Below, one piece after another: positions 35,069-47,005 of a stretch of 64,000 bases of DNA. A program made the position numbers and the translations under genes. The notes below the pieces were generated by a model. That model ran no database searches, was not told the origin of the DNA, and worked only from the letters and a program-made list of their open reading frames with translations. The first letter of the stretch is position 1. Each line of letters begins with the position of its first letter. The DNA is from Sporobolomyces roseus (Eukaryota > Basidiomycota > Microbotryomycetes > Sporidiobolales > Sporidiobolaceae): contig JADILM010000002.1 of assembly GCA_016617785.1 (NCBI GenBank), positions 1,674,001-1,738,000 of the forward strand, written 5' to 3'.

Positions 35069-35828
35069 TTAGTGAGAGTTGAGAGCAGCGTCCTTTTCGG
35101 CTTGAGTGAACATGGGAGGCTGCGAGAGTTGAAAAGTGGGTGAGTAAAATTCCGTCGCATAGGTCGAACAGAAGTAGACTAACGGGAAGGTTTCGCTCCC
35201 TGTACGTTTACAGACGAGATGAGTGAGTATTCGAGTATTAGCGAGAGCAAGAGAGTGAGGAGAATATACCATTTTGTTCCCTCAGGGAATAATGAAGCTA
35301 AAACGAGCAAGTTGAATCAGTTTTCTCGCTCCTTCGCACAGGGTACAAGGGCAAGAATGGACTCACGTCGGTAAGGATCTGGGTGAGCGAACTTCTGCAC
35401 TTCCCGTTCCGCCTCGTTTAGTAAAGCAGCGACAGCCCTCGGGTCCCTCACGTTACGGTTTCGTTCGAATTGAGTCCTGATCTCGATAGCCTTGTTGCGC
35501 CATAGATCACGGCGAACATACCTAGGGTATCGCGGGAGATTGTCAGCCTGGTATAGAGAGAGAAAGATGAGATGAGATGAGAGGATGAGAGCGAACCAGT
35601 CGAGAGCCCCCTTAAGCGCTCGGCGGTAGAGGTGCTATAGTGTGGAGTATACGTTAGCTCTAAGACCCAGTCTGATGAGTCAGGAGGAGCTCACCTTGAC
35701 GTATCTCGAGTGAGCCTGTGACTGTTTGATCAATTCACCTCGAATGGATCAGCTTCCACTTCCTCTGACTAGCTCGAGTGACTATAGCTACTTACGAATG
35801 GAGATACAGCAGCGGCAGTTGAAGGCAT
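35069..35828 (-). CDS. NADH:ubiquinone oxidoreductase LYR-motif subunit (NDUFB9/B22)
   Basis: Accessory subunit of mitochondrial complex I. Start at 35828 (MPSTAAAVSPF). Splicing to SQAHSRYVK, then HLYRRALKGALDW, YVRRDLWRNKAIEIRTQFE, then RPSLFPEGTKW, ERNLP and PPMFTQAEKDAALNSH gives about 115 residues. The LYR tripeptide followed by a basic helix and a distal Phe is the hallmark of LYRM proteins, and LYRRALKxALDW with FERNRNVxDPR is the NDUFB9 form. Six or seven exons for so small a protein; one is 28 nt and one (GGAGCG...CCC) is only 16 nt. An intact complex I is implied, as expected for an obligately aerobic basidiomycete. Confidence 0.87.
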
Positions 35829-36779
35829 GGTGAGTGTTGTTGATGATGAAGTTCACCCTCTCTTCGCTCTCACTCAAACTTGCCTCTTGACTTCGAATAG
35901 TTCACTGCACTTTGGCTATACTCTCTCTCACTGCCTCAGTGAATGTACACAGTGTTCCAATGCATGCGCTAAGGTCCGCCCGTTCAGCTTCTGCATAACC
36001 CCGAACTCGCTCTTTCGCTTGCTTAAACATGCATGGAGAAGTCTCCGCCCTCTATGTCGCTCTTTTGTCACCCGAATCGCAGCATACAAACGAAACGACA
36101 TACATTTGTCGACAGAATGCATACAAAAACGAAACGGAAATAGTAGCGCGATCCAAATCTCGCGCTTGCTCTTCTCTCGCAGGAAAAAGAGGAAGAGACT
36201 TCTTCTTCTTCTCTCTCCAGGACCCCGACGCCGATGCATCCGACTGCGAGATGACATCGCTGAGCTCATTTGTCGGTTTCACACCCTTCCTCCGTGTCGA
36301 GAGACAGAGGCATGAAAGTCCAATCCAATCCCAATTTGACACTCTTTCGCATCTCTCAATTGTTCTCTTCCCCTTCTATTGAGATACTTGAATAGAACGG
36401 CTATTGATCCTTTCTGTCTCCCCAGGGCGCGACAAGTTCGATCAAAAGATCTCGTCTCGCCGCATGGAGGGATCTTTTTCCTGCACCATTCAGCTTCTCG
36501 TTTCAAGCGCAGAAATCTTGCCAGGTTCGGTGCCCTCTCTCGACGATCACCAATTCGAATACTGCTTTTCGTCAGCATGGCATCTTCCTGATCAATAGAA
36601 GAATCGCGATCCGCGACGAGAACTTGCAGGAACGACAAAACAGGGAAAAAAAAGGTCAAAAAGTGCGAAGATCCTTTTCCGACCCTCTTCACTCTTCTCT
36701 CCTTCACTCACTGCCCCTCTTACTCTCAGTACTCTCTCCCATCGTCGATCTTCACTCTCTCCTACCCTCCCCTATCAAG
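35829..36779. other. Divergent intergenic region, no gene seen
   Basis: About 950 bp between the NDUFB9 start (-) and the ORF at 36,780 (+). Overlapping open frames on both strands between 35,827 and 36,707 show no family features and contradict each other. Promoters for both flanking genes should be here. Confidence 0.4.
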
Positions 36780-37355
36780 ATGGCACAATCTCCTTTCTAT
36801 GAAACCTCTTCTTCCTCTTCTCACTTTCCTTTCGCATCGACCTCGAAAGCCCTACCCACCTACCAATGGCAACGACCACTCACATGGTCAACGTCGACTC
36901 AACCTAGCGGCGTCACATATCCCTTCGACGACTGCCTCCCCATTTCACCCGCATCCCATTTCCGCTCGAAATACCCTTCCTTCCCCTCACAACCCTTTCA
37001 CTACGCTCGACCCTCTGAGTTAGACTCATACCAATTCTCTCATGGTCTTCCTACCCCCGACTCGTCGAGACCTTCCTCCCCTTCTTTACAGCAACTCAAA
37101 CCGACTTCGCAAGAAGACCTTTATCTAGAGGACCGCATTCTCCTGGATCCCCTTACGCTGGAGGATGATTACTCGAACGAAGAAGAGGAAGAGGATGACG
37201 ACGAGGAGCTCTTCAGGCGTAAGATGATGATGGAAAGGAGAGAGAACGAGTTTGATGGAGATATGGAGGAATGGAATTGGACTATGAAGGGCGACTTGAA
37301 CGGCGGTGACTGCTGGAAGGAGCGGGAGGACTGGAATGATTCGATGGAGGAATGA
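36780..37355 (+). CDS. Uncharacterised acidic protein, 191 aa
   Basis: An uninterrupted frame from ATG 36780 (MAQSPFYETSSSS) to the stop at 37353-37355. The first two thirds are Ser/Pro/Tyr-rich and look disordered. The last third is very acidic, with a run of about 15 Glu/Asp, then an Arg/Met-rich patch and a Trp/Asp-rich end (WNWTMKGDLNGGDCW). I recognise no domain. The absence of introns is unusual for this window, so it could be a chance frame. The long open frame, a plausible start and its position with about 310 bp to DAD4 make a real gene somewhat more likely than not. Confidence 0.45.
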   Translation: MAQSPFYETSSSSSHFPFASTSKALPTYQWQRPLTWSTSTQPSGVTYPFDDCLPISPASHFRSKYPSFPSQPFHYARPSELDSYQFSHGLPTPDSSRPSSPSLQQLKPTSQEDLYLEDRILLDPLTLEDDYSNEEEEEDDDEELFRRKMMMERRENEFDGDMEEWNWTMKGDLNGGDCWKEREDWNDSMEE

Positions 37356-37668
37356 TAGAACTCGGATTGCTCTTTGTATTGAATAGGACAAGGAACATAG
37401 GAATTAAGGAATTGTCAACTTTTTCTGCGAACCGTCAAATTCATCAGGAAGAGAGCGTTTCTTCTGACTCGCTTCTTTGATTTCGAAATCACGACACTTC
37501 TTATCTCGCGAGAACTGTCCCCCCTGTACATTCATCGGGCGATTCATGTTTGCGAACTTCAACTTGCGAAATTTTGCACTTTTCGCTCAACTTTTTCACT
37601 TTCAATTCTCACAACTCCTCCAAATCAAGTCTGCGCGCCTCTCTTCTCACTCTATACGTCTCTGAAGC
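37356..37668. other. Short intergenic region before DAD4
   Basis: About 310 bp, pyrimidine-rich towards the DAD4 start. Nothing else recognisable. Confidence 0.4.
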
Positions 37669-38163
37669 ATGGTACAACCTCTATTGAACCCTTACGAAGA
37701 GGAACAACAAGGTAAGCAACCCGCGTCTCTTTCATCTTCTCCCCCCCCTCTCTCCTCCTGCTAGCCTCTACTAAATGCTAGCTTGCCTACAATATCTTCA
37801 GTGGTCATCTCACGGATATTAGGGACAGTCGAAAAGTTGAACGAGAGTATGTTGGAAGCTAATCGATCAATCGAGGTTAGTTGAACTCTCTCATGCCTCT
37901 ACCACTTGCTCCTACTGTCCGACGTACATGCGAGCACCTTCACAACCCTGTACTCGACCGGACCTGATCTGGAAAACCTCGAGTTAATCTGATCGCTGAC
38001 TTTTCCCTCAACATTATTATTTCCTCTTCCTCCCTCCCGAATGAAACAGCAAGTGAACGCTTACAATGCCTCAACGAGTGAGATTGTCGAGTTATGGGTC
38101 AGCTATATGCGGAATGTCAAGTGGAACCTTCAAACGATGGGACAAACGCAAGATCCGATTTGA
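37669..38163 (+). CDS. DAD4: DASH/Dam1 complex subunit Dad4
   Basis: Outer-kinetochore ring component that couples kinetochores to microtubules. The three exons (37669-37711, then the exon starting VVISRILGTVEKLNE, then the one starting QVNAYNASTSEIVEL) join to 76 residues, the usual Dad4 size (72 in yeast). The pattern SRILGTVEKLNESMLEANRSI and the ending SYMRNVKWNLQTMGQ align with yeast Dad4 (LSRIIGNIKRLNESV and SVQFNLE). The intron before QVNAY is about 170 nt, longer than most here, and no C-box motif was seen in it. Stop at 38161-38163. Confidence 0.9.
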
Positions 38164-38583
38164 GAACTTGAGGGAGCTTCTCGCGAGTGTTTAGAGGGTT
38201 CAGTCTTTTGTTGTAGCTCGTCCAGTTAGTATCCTAGGGTTGTACATTTAACGCATTGCTCACTGGCCTGTCGAGCAGAAAGCTTTACGATTCCAAGCTG
38301 GGTGAGAGACTTGTTCGACGACTTATGCTCGCAACTCTCGCTCTCAAAGTCTCCGCTCAATCCGAATCAAAAGTGATGTGTGAAGAAAGAATGGGTATCA
38401 ATATAATCTAGGAATGAACGGGAGAGGGTTTTACGCTTAAAAGACGAGACCGATAAACGAACGACAAACGAAACACACAAAATAAAGGTTCATCCCCCCT
38501 CCCCTCCCCTCCTCTCGCTCTGTTTCCATTCCGCTCCCTCTGTACTCCATAAATAGCTAATCCATCCCATCCGCGAAGCTCTT
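38164..38583. other. Convergent intergenic region
   Basis: About 420 bp between the stops of DAD4 (+) and the SGNH-type gene (-). It should contain both 3' ends. A C-rich tract lies near 38,494-38,510. No gene seen. Confidence 0.4.
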
Positions 38584-40620
38584 TTAGGTTGCGAATACTC
38601 CAAACAGCTTGAATCTCGCATGATCGATTCCTGGTTGACCTTGTAACTCGCAAACGACGTAATGAGGTCCTTTCGTTACTCCTTGATCAATTTGCGTGAC
38701 ACTATATAATACATTCGAGGATTGGCATCGATTTAGGAATCAAGAGGAAGAGGAGAAACTCACGTAGGTTGACCATATTCTCGATCCCAACTTCCCTTCA
38801 ACTCGACGGCTCCCTCTACATTGTCGTCGACCCAACAAAGCACAGTTCCCCATCCATCCGCTTCAGGACCCTTCAAGTAGTAAACCGCGATATCTCCCGC
38901 TCCACACTTGATCGGGACCTTGAGCAGTGAACCAGGCATATCGGTATACCAGTAATGAGTCTCATCTTCATCGTCGGGTCTAGGAGCGATCGGGTTCCAT
39001 CCAGATCCAGCGAATACTGAACCGGGTAGAGGGTTGATGAGATCGTTGGCAGAGGCGCAATGAGGTTTGATCTCTCTGAAATGGGCGAGTTCGTGAGGTT
39101 TGTCGGTGATTCGGAAGGGAGGGATCCGAAGGAATGAAGAACGAGCTCGACCAGATTTGCCCTCTGCGTCTTCAGCGTCGAGACCTGCATCGGCAGCTTT
39201 TCGTAATCCTTTACCGGAGAGGAGGGAAGGGTAATCGTCCCCTAGGTTGAGAGGTGAGATCGGTTGGGTGTTGCCCACGAGAACAGCGAGATCTGTTTCG
39301 AGTGCAGCAGCGTCCCAAACTTGACAGATTTCGGATTCGAGGTAGGAAATGAGAGTATCGGCCAAGATTTCGTGTCCTTTCGAATTGGCGAGGATAGGGT
39401 CGAGGAAGTAGGATTGTCGAACCTTTTGAGGGTTGAGGAGGTACTCTTCGTAAAGAAGACCTTTGACACTGTCGGAAAAAGCAAATCAAAGGGTCAGTTT
39501 CGAAAGATGTCAAATCGAAGCAACGACAGCTTACCTCAGGTGAACGACATCGTAGAATTGGGCGACAGCACTGTGCCAAACTTCTGGTCCAGCGAAACCT
39601 CGCTCTCCTTGAATCTGAGGCGAGAAATGACCGAGAAGAATGACAGCAGGTTGATCCGGTCGAAGAAGGAGAGATCGAACGAGTAGATCGGTCGTCGAGA
39701 GGGTAGTCGGGTCGCTGTGAACGAAGAGACATAAGTTACGAACGTCGGGGACTGCGGAAGAAAAGGAGAACGTACTGAGGATCTTCGGTATCGAATTCGA
39801 CAATGACCAAATCTACACGATCAGGTAAATGCATGTCGGAGCAGAACCCGAAGTAGGATGTACCAGTTCGTCGGACTACGATCATTGCGAGAGAGTCAGA
39901 CGAGTGGAACAACATAGGAAGAAGGGGTTGAGACTTACGAGCACCATTTGTCAATTCGTTTGCCGGATGAGGGAAAACGTCGTTGAGCCAAGAGAAGACG
40001 CGATGAGGGTAACAATTCGGACCAATAGGGTTACCGAGAGGGTGTGCTTGAGTCGCGTCCAACCCATGACAACTACTGACACTACCTCCCAAAACTCCTA
40101 CAGTTATCGGTAAACCTGCCATCGCCCTCTTGATGACTCTCCTGACCCTCTCTGAACTTCCAACGTGTGCCCTCGTCTTCAAGATCGCTTCCCTTCCATA
40201 CACGCTCCCCAACTCGTCTCCAACTCCGAAAGTTGGACAGAAAGTGAACGGAGGAGGTTCACTGAAATTGGCGGGACCGTATCCACCATTCCCACCGTGC
40301 GAGATTGCCGCTGCCGCCCTTTGCTTACGAGCATTGCGTACGAGAGCGTCTGTCCTCCTCGATTGAGTGAACCCGCTCCTACTTCCGAACCCAGGGAGTG
40401 AACGACCTCTCCCATAAGATGAACTGGTCGAAGAAGGGGTCGAGAGGAGGTGTAGGATGAAGAATAAACCACACACTCCCGCTACGATGTACAGAGTGCG
40501 TCTAGTGTTTGATTTCTCTGTTGAATTGCCGTTGAAGAGTTGTGAAGATGAAGGGCGATTAGAATGGGAAGATTGGGGTGATGAACGTGGATCTGCATCT
40601 TGCCGCCGACGGTGTAACAT
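38584..40620 (-). CDS. SGNH-hydrolase-like type II membrane protein
   Basis: Start at 40620 (MLHRRRQDAD), a short Ser-rich cytosolic segment, one membrane anchor (TLYIVAGVCGLFFILHLLS), then a luminal domain; stop at 38584. The block PITVGVLGGSVSSCHGLDATQ fits an SGNH/GDSL-type nucleophile region (GGSVS, serine present), followed by VDLVIVEFDTEDPQ and PAVILLGHF, in keeping with SGNH blocks III-V. A C-terminal region (HYWYTDMPGSLLKVPIKCG ... GPHYVVCELQGQPG) looks like a beta-sandwich. Proteins of this layout are annotated as capsule-associated in Cryptococcus, but I cannot name the orthologue. Five exons. Role in surface glycan modification is inference. Confidence 0.65.
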
Positions 40621-41461
40621 CTTGACTGTCTCCTATACGATTGGATGAGAGTCGGAGCTAGGAAGAGGACGAGGGCAGGGAAAGGCTCTAAGACGTGTCG
40701 AACGGATTTCCAGCTAGTTGATCTGACTTGACTTCGAGATCCTAGTGGGCTTGCTATCGTATTGGATGGTCGAGTGACAGGGTTGAACGAAGTAGCGTCG
40801 AAGTTGGAGGAGAAGTGCTGTGAGGCCTAGAGCATTCTCTTGTGATGGAAATTTGGCCAACTTTCGCACAAAGTTTGCTGAATCGAGGCAATGCCCTTTC
40901 TCTCATCCAAGTCGTGAGTGAGGAGCAAAGAGCAAGAAAGTGTGATCGCGCTTCAGCCTCGAGGAGAACAGAGAGGAGGTCAAAGCGAGGAAGCAAAATC
41001 CAAGAAAGCTTTCGCAAGTCGAGTGAAGCTTGTGAGAGGGTACAGCGTTGCAAAGAATCGAGCGAGCAGAAAGAACTAGAGCGAAAGGGAGTAGAAAAGA
41101 CGAGAAACAAGAGGAGAAGAATCAAAGCGAAGTAACTTATTGAGAGGGAGAGAAGGGGGGAATGCTAAAAGAGGAGAGGGTAGGCAAAGTGAAAGTGAAC
41201 AAAGAGGGGAATCAGAGGGAGTTGAAAACAACGCTATGAACAATTACTTAGGATCCTTACTGATTGAGAGAGGGGGGAACGACAAGAGAGAGAGAGTAGG
41301 GGTAAATTGGAAGGGGGAGTTTTGAGAGGAGAGTGGATTGGGGTTATACGAGGTTGAGGTGAAGGGTACGATAAACAGTTTGACACACGATTAGGAGAAG
41401 AGAATAGAGAGAGAAAGGAACACAAAACGAAGTGAGAAATAAATGAAGTGGGTTGGTGAAG
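40621..41461. other. Intergenic, purine-rich, no gene seen
   Basis: About 840 bp between the SGNH-type gene start and the GSK3 stop, both on minus. The part 41,080-41,450 is strongly purine-rich on plus (GAGAG repeats), so pyrimidine-rich on the transcribed strand of the kinase 3' UTR. Open frames here are of low complexity. Confidence 0.4.
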
Positions 41462-43441
41462 TTAATCGAGAGTGATTCTCATTTGATCATGAGGGATTGG
41501 TTCAAAGTTGTTCAAGTCGATTCCTTTTGCCGCTAGTTCTGCCTCTGCGTGACCAGGTACGAGTTTGCGGTTCAAGTCGGGTCGGATCGAGAGTTCTTCA
41601 CGAGTGAAGTTGAACAATGGAGGCATGTCTTTTCCGGTTGGCATCTTCGCGTCTGCTACGCGAAGGTCGTCGAAGAAGGGGTGGCACATCGCTTCGATCG
41701 CCGTGAGTCGTGCCGAAGGGGTGTATTCGAGAAGTTTCGAAATGAGGTCGATCGCTTCGGGAGGAGTTCGAGGTCGGAACACTTTGACGAAAGGATGAGG
41801 CTATCATGATCGTGTCGAGTTCAGTCAGTAACGCTAGGACAAAAAGGACGAGAGATTAGAGTAGGCGCGTACCTTAATTTGAGGGAACTTGTGTTCCATG
41901 TAATTCGGGTTCATCGTCTTGATTTGTTCGCGAGTAGGAGTACCGAGAACTTTGATAATCTCGACGAGTTGATCGATACTATTTCAGAGGGAAGGCAGAG
42001 AAGACGGGATTAGTGAAAGTTCCGCCTGAGAGAAGCCCAAAATCCAATTTCGAGACTCACCCAGATTCTCCAGGGAAAAGAGGTTGTCCCAACATAAGCT
42101 CAGCCATGACACATCCCGCTGACCAAACATCTATTTGTACGAGAGGAAGAGAGAAAGTGCGAGTCAGAAACTATTTCTCAAAGGGAAGAAGTGCAAAACG
42201 AGTTTTGAAAACGTACCGATATTCGTGGTGTAATTCGTAGCACCAAAGATCAATTCGGGAGCCCGGTAGTACCTCGAACAAATGTACGAAACGTTTGGTT
42301 CGCCCTCGATCAAGATTTTCGCACTTCCGAAATCACACAGTTTCAACACACCCGTCGGAGGGTTGAGTAACAAGTTTTGAGGTTTGATATCTCGGTGACA
42401 AATCCCTACCGAGTGAATGTAGGCCAAGGATCGGAGGAGTTGATACATGTACAGTTTGATGTAGTGCATAGGCATCGTTTGTTTGAGTTTCGCGTAGTGT
42501 CGCGAGGCTCGGTAAACGGTTTCGGGAACGTATTCGAGTACGAGGTTGAGGTAGACTTCGTCCTTTTTGGGCTGTCAGAAGCAGAATCAAAGATGAGTTC
42601 TCGGCTAAGGATGGAAAAAAGGAGAGAATTTCAGTTTTCTCACCTTGTCACCGTTCGAGTAGAAGAATGCACGTAGATCGACCACGTTGGGATGTTTGAC
42701 TACTCTCATGATTTGGAGTTCTCGGTTCTATAGAGCACATGGGAAACAAGGTCAGCTGATTCCCGAATTTCTCGGAGATCAAGGCCGTAGAAGAGGAAGA
42801 CTAACCTTGAAACGTTTGTCTTGCAACACCTTCTTGATCGCGACATCATCATCACCTTCGTTGTCAGGACCCAGACTCGCCGGTGCTAGTTTCGCTGAAA
42901 AGACGACACCGAAAGAACCGTTTCCAACTACTTTCGAATGCGAGTAGGCGAGTTCGAGTTGATCTCCAGTTTTACCGTGAGATGCGATCACTTTGACGAG
43001 TTTCGTAGAGTCGTCGGCTAGAGTTGGTTGTGCGTTTGAAGCGAGAGCGGAAAGTGAAGGAGGGATAGTTTTGGCATGTGGGGAAGGAGTTGAATTGTTG
43101 TTGTAAGGTGAAGAAGGAGGGGAAGCGGGTACCGGTACAGGAGAAGGTATAGATGATAGAGAGAAGATTTGTAATCGAGGAGTGAGGCGAGCGTTTGATA
43201 ACGATCGAGAACGAGGAGGTCGCCGAAAGAAGTTTGGAGAGTGAGATGGTGATTCGGAATTCGGAGACGAGAGTATAGGCGAGTGAGATTTTGATGGGGA
43301 TGAAGGGGTAAGTGGACCGACAGATGGATCGAAACAACGATTGAAGTGCCAAGGTAAGAGAGAAGTGGGTAAGAGAGGAGGAGGAGCGGAAGGATTGAGG
43401 CAGAGTGGGAGTTCGAGAGGAGGTAAGAGAAGAGAACGCAT
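41462..43441 (-). CDS. GSK3/shaggy-type protein kinase (Rim11/Mck1-like)
   Basis: Ser/Thr kinase of the CMGC group. Gly loop [11 protein letters not shown], catalytic-pair Lys [13 protein letters not shown], catalytic loop [18 protein letters not shown], and the activation loop [16 protein letters not shown] with the GSK3 autophosphorylated Tyr. The C-terminus ([14 protein letters not shown] ... [13 protein letters not shown]) is also typical. The stop is at 41462. The first in-frame ATG is 43441, which would give about 150 residues of Ser/Pro-rich sequence before the kinase domain; most fungal GSK3 proteins have 30-40. The real start may therefore lie in an unrecognised upstream exon or further in. 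Six or so exons. Confidence 0.9.
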
Positions 43442-45066
43442 CGAGTCAGCAATCGATCTGATTTAGTCAAGGCTATGAGGTTGTAGTGAATGTATTGTCC
43501 ATGTAGATTGTCGTTTGGAAGTGAGGAGATGGAGGAAGAAGAGAGAGAGAAGGAGAGGGAAAGGGGAAAGAGAGAGGGGAATTCGGTAATCCATTTCCAT
43601 CAACTCCTCCTCTTTGACTCTGTCTGCGTGAGTAGAGGGTCCTTGAGACTCTCGTGGTATGCAGAGTGTCGCCTTGAGTGTAGTGGGAGTCGAGAGGAAG
43701 GGGACTGAGTATATGCCCTTTCGATTTAACGTCTTGTGATCAATTTGAGACCAACTCGCTCAATATATCTTCCCTAACTCCATACTGGTCCTCGTAGCAT
43801 GCAGGTGATAGAGGTTCAGACTCACACATTGTTCAAGGAAAGAGTCGAGGAGAGGAGAGAGAGAGAGAGATGGTTGGAGTGGATTGGTGATTCACTGACG
43901 CCGAATGGGAATTCGCAACGATAGAGCTGCAGCTGAATAGACGAGTGGGTCGAGAGTTATACTGTAGTCGACTGTAATGGACTAGTAGAATAAGCCGAGT
44001 CGGAGTAGTTGAGAGTGAGCGAGTCGGAGTGGGGGAAAGGGAGCAGAGGAGAAGAGACGGAGGAGAGGACGAGGTCGATTAAGAGAGAGTTAACTAGTCG
44101 TCGAGGTGAAGTCGTCTTGGGAGAGTAGCTGTCAAGATTTATGCTACGTCGAACAAGAAGTAGCTAGACTGCAGCTCCTCGTTTTGCGAGACGTCTCTCA
44201 AGTTTCGACGCCCACTCAAACACTTCGAAAAAAGTCGAGGCTCTTCGTTCGCATTTTGTCAAATCCTCGGGTTTCAGACGTGCCTTGATTCTCTTTGTCT
44301 GACTCTCTTGCACTTCGATAGAGTATCGTCCACTCTCTCCTTTATCGTTCGCGAGTCACCTGACCCAACTTCGTTGCGAAATCGGAAATTTCCTTCTCTA
44401 ACTCTTTCGCGATTCCTACTGATCAGAGTCGAGAACTACACCCATCGACGACATTGTCAACGTCGAGGGAGAAAGCGGGACAATCAACGCGGGGGCAACA
44501 GAGCTGAATGAGAGCATTTGCGCGGAGCCCTTTGACTTTGACTTATCGATCTACAGCATTCTCGTTTCCAAGGAGTCATTCGGATTTGACGATGACAAGA
44601 CCGTTGTGCGAATAAGGTGTTCAACCGTTCCCAAAGCAATGAGAAAAAAAGTTGAATTGTCTTCGTAGCGAAAACGTTACGAAGGGGAATCCTGAGAAAA
44701 GAAAGAAGGGGACCTTGACTTTGCGCTTTCGCAGTGCAAGTCAGCTGATATACTCCCCATCGACAACGTGTCGTTGCGGTCAACATCCTGGAGAAGAAGA
44801 GCCCAATACCGAGCTCGTTCCAATCGATAGAAAAGATACTTGCGACAACAATTATTCCGAGAGATCCCACGACAGATTCTACATCACCTCGCGTGTCCTC
44901 CACGAATCAATCGCCATCGAGACTTCAGTCACGATACGTTCCCTAGTCGTCCATGTCCGGAACGATACTCTTCATATTCAATTCCGATTCACCTCTCTCT
45001 TTCCTCCACTTGTTCGAGATCTCCAACACGCTCTCATCAATCACAAACCTACTCGTCCCTTCTTAA
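43442..45066. other. Long gene-free stretch (1.6 kb)
   Basis: Between the GSK3 start and the bZIP stop. It contains GA-rich repeats (about 43,525-43,580 and 43,850-43,875) and otherwise mixed sequence. Frames around 44,484-44,903 and 44,652-45,137 overlap on opposite strands and show no family features. It probably contains the kinase promoter and 5' UTR; a non-coding transcript cannot be excluded. Confidence 0.4.
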
Positions 45067-46843
45067 TCAGCACCTATCATCCCCCGCACTCGATGAGAGG
45101 CAGAAGAAAGGAAAGGGGACAAACCAATATTTCCTGAGGAATTCCAAACTCAACTCCCAGTTTTCAGCAGACAATAAATCGTTCCCATGTATCCTGAGTG
45201 CCGCGGTCAGGTCCCGTGTCAACTCGGACAAGGAGTATTGGTCCTTGAGGAGAATGAGTCGGTCTCGGAGAGAAGGGAAGATGATTCCGTCGAATAAGGG
45301 GGAATGGGGGACGAGAGTTTGTGTTGGAGTCGCTTTCAATGAGGGAGGGAGGTTGTAGTCGGGGTCTTGAGGAAAGAAGATTCGTTAGCTGAGAGCGACG
45401 TGGAAAAAGGAGAAGTTGAGACTAACGTTCTCGTTTACTTCGCATGTGATACGAGATTAGTTGCATGGCTTGCATGACGTTCGTTTGCGGCTGGGAGGTA
45501 GTCGAACTCGCGACATCAGCCCGTCGTTGAGGTTGAGATGTCGCGCGATGAAAACCAAACTCACGACTCCTCGATTCTGCCATAACCCTTCTTCAGCAGC
45601 ATCATGGTTCCCTTCATGAACTTGACCCAAGAACCAATTCGTGAACGAGTTTTGCTCGGCAGTCTCGAACCCTTCTCCCTCTTTGTTCGACTCTGAATCT
45701 GTCAGAGGACAACAATCTACTGGCGGTGCGGTCAAGAGAGGAGGCGGAATCGGTCTTGAAGTCGAGGTTGAAGAGATTGGAGCTGGAGAAGTATATCGTG
45801 AGTTTGAGGTCGGACGCGGGAGAGGGAGTGATGTGGAAGGGTAGCTGGCAGGTCCAGAAGAGGTTCGACTGGGCTGTGAAGGAGGAGGCTGAGAGACTGA
45901 AAGAGAAGGCGGTGGATACGTTGAGCCGCTCGGATAGGACGATGGTAGTGGATATGAAGTCGGAAGAGGAAGAGGAGGAAGGTTGGTCGAAGTTGAGGCG
46001 GATTGAGAATGGTTTGAGCGATTCGAAGTGATCCCGAGTTCATCGAGACGAAGAGCTCCTGTCGCATTGTCCAATCTTGACTTTGATATCAGTGATTCGA
46101 AATCTATATTTGCAGCTCAGATCGATCAGCGAGAGCGTCGGGTGCACGAAGACTGCTTTACTGACCTGGTAGAGTCGTTCGTAACTTTGGAAGCACTCCT
46201 CCTAATCCCTCTCCCTGATTCCAACACGCTCTATTCAGCCTAAGTACACGACGATACGAAAAAACCGAGAGAAGCTCACGATATAACCACCTAATCCAGC
46301 CAGCAATTGACGCAGATTATCATTATCCTCGAGGAGAACTCGCACTGCATCCGTCAACCTCTCGATCTGTTCGTCGCGTCCCATCTCCTGTAGCTTGACC
46401 TTTGCCTCGAGCTCTTTGATGTACGCTTGTTTACGCTGCAGATAGCCGAACAAAGATTAGGACTTGCGAGAATGCGAAAGCAGTAAGAGAAAAAGCATAC
46501 CTGCCGGAACTCCCTCTGTGCTATCCTGTTTTGTGCTTTACGATCTGATTCTCTGATCAACAGCAAGAAAGCGATCAGCTTGCTGTTGCAGATTCTTCCC
46601 ACTTTCTCTCGGATTCATGAGATCATAGCGACTTTGAGAACTTACTTGGTAGCTTTACCTTTGCCTTTTCGCTTACTAGGTCCAGCTTGAGATTCCGCCT
46701 CATCCAAGTCTAACTCTGAGTCGTGCTGTTCAAAGTGGGAAGTTGAGAGATGAGCCCTGAGTATCTTGATCTTAGTAGAGAGAGGAGCTCACCATATCGT
46801 GATTAGAGTCCATCGATAAGCTTCTAGCAGTACCTCCAGCCAT
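45067..46843 (-). CDS. Yap-type bZIP transcription factor with DUF3425
   Basis: Start at 46843 (MAGGTARSLSMDSNHD). After an acidic stretch and a KRKGKGKATK basic patch comes the basic region SDRKAQNRIAQREFRQRK, split by an intron. It fits N-x2-A-Q-x2-F-R, as in Yap1/Pap1 factors. A leucine zipper follows (KELEAKVKLQEM ... RLTDAVRVLLEDNDNLRQLL). Best splicing then joins GGYI to EECFQSYERLYQ and SRLDNATGALRLDELG. After a Pro/Ser-rich linker, the C-terminus (LVPHSPLFDGIIFPSLRDRL and AENWELSLEFLRKYW) has the pattern of the fungal bZIP-associated DUF3425 domain. Stop at 45067. No Yap1-type Cys-rich redox domain was seen, so an oxidative-stress role is not implied. Confidence 0.82.
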
Positions 46844-47005
46844 TCGGTGTTGAGAACAGAAGCAGAGAGAGCTATAGATTGATGTCGATCACTTTTCTCT
46901 CGCAAATTCACTCCCTCCGAATTCTCCGACGAGAACGGAGGTGGTATGACAAAGATCAAAACAAACGCAAAAGATCACTGAACAAAGAAAGAAAGAGATA
47001 AGAAT

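Noticed and set aside
44484..45137. Overlapping open frames on both strands
   Set aside because: No family features; composition resembles non-coding sequence around them.
46082..46235. Early stop in the bZIP gene after the zipper
   Set aside because: Using the acceptor in GGATTAG gives a 36-nt exon (EECFQSYERLYQ) in frame with the downstream part, so the gene is not truncated.
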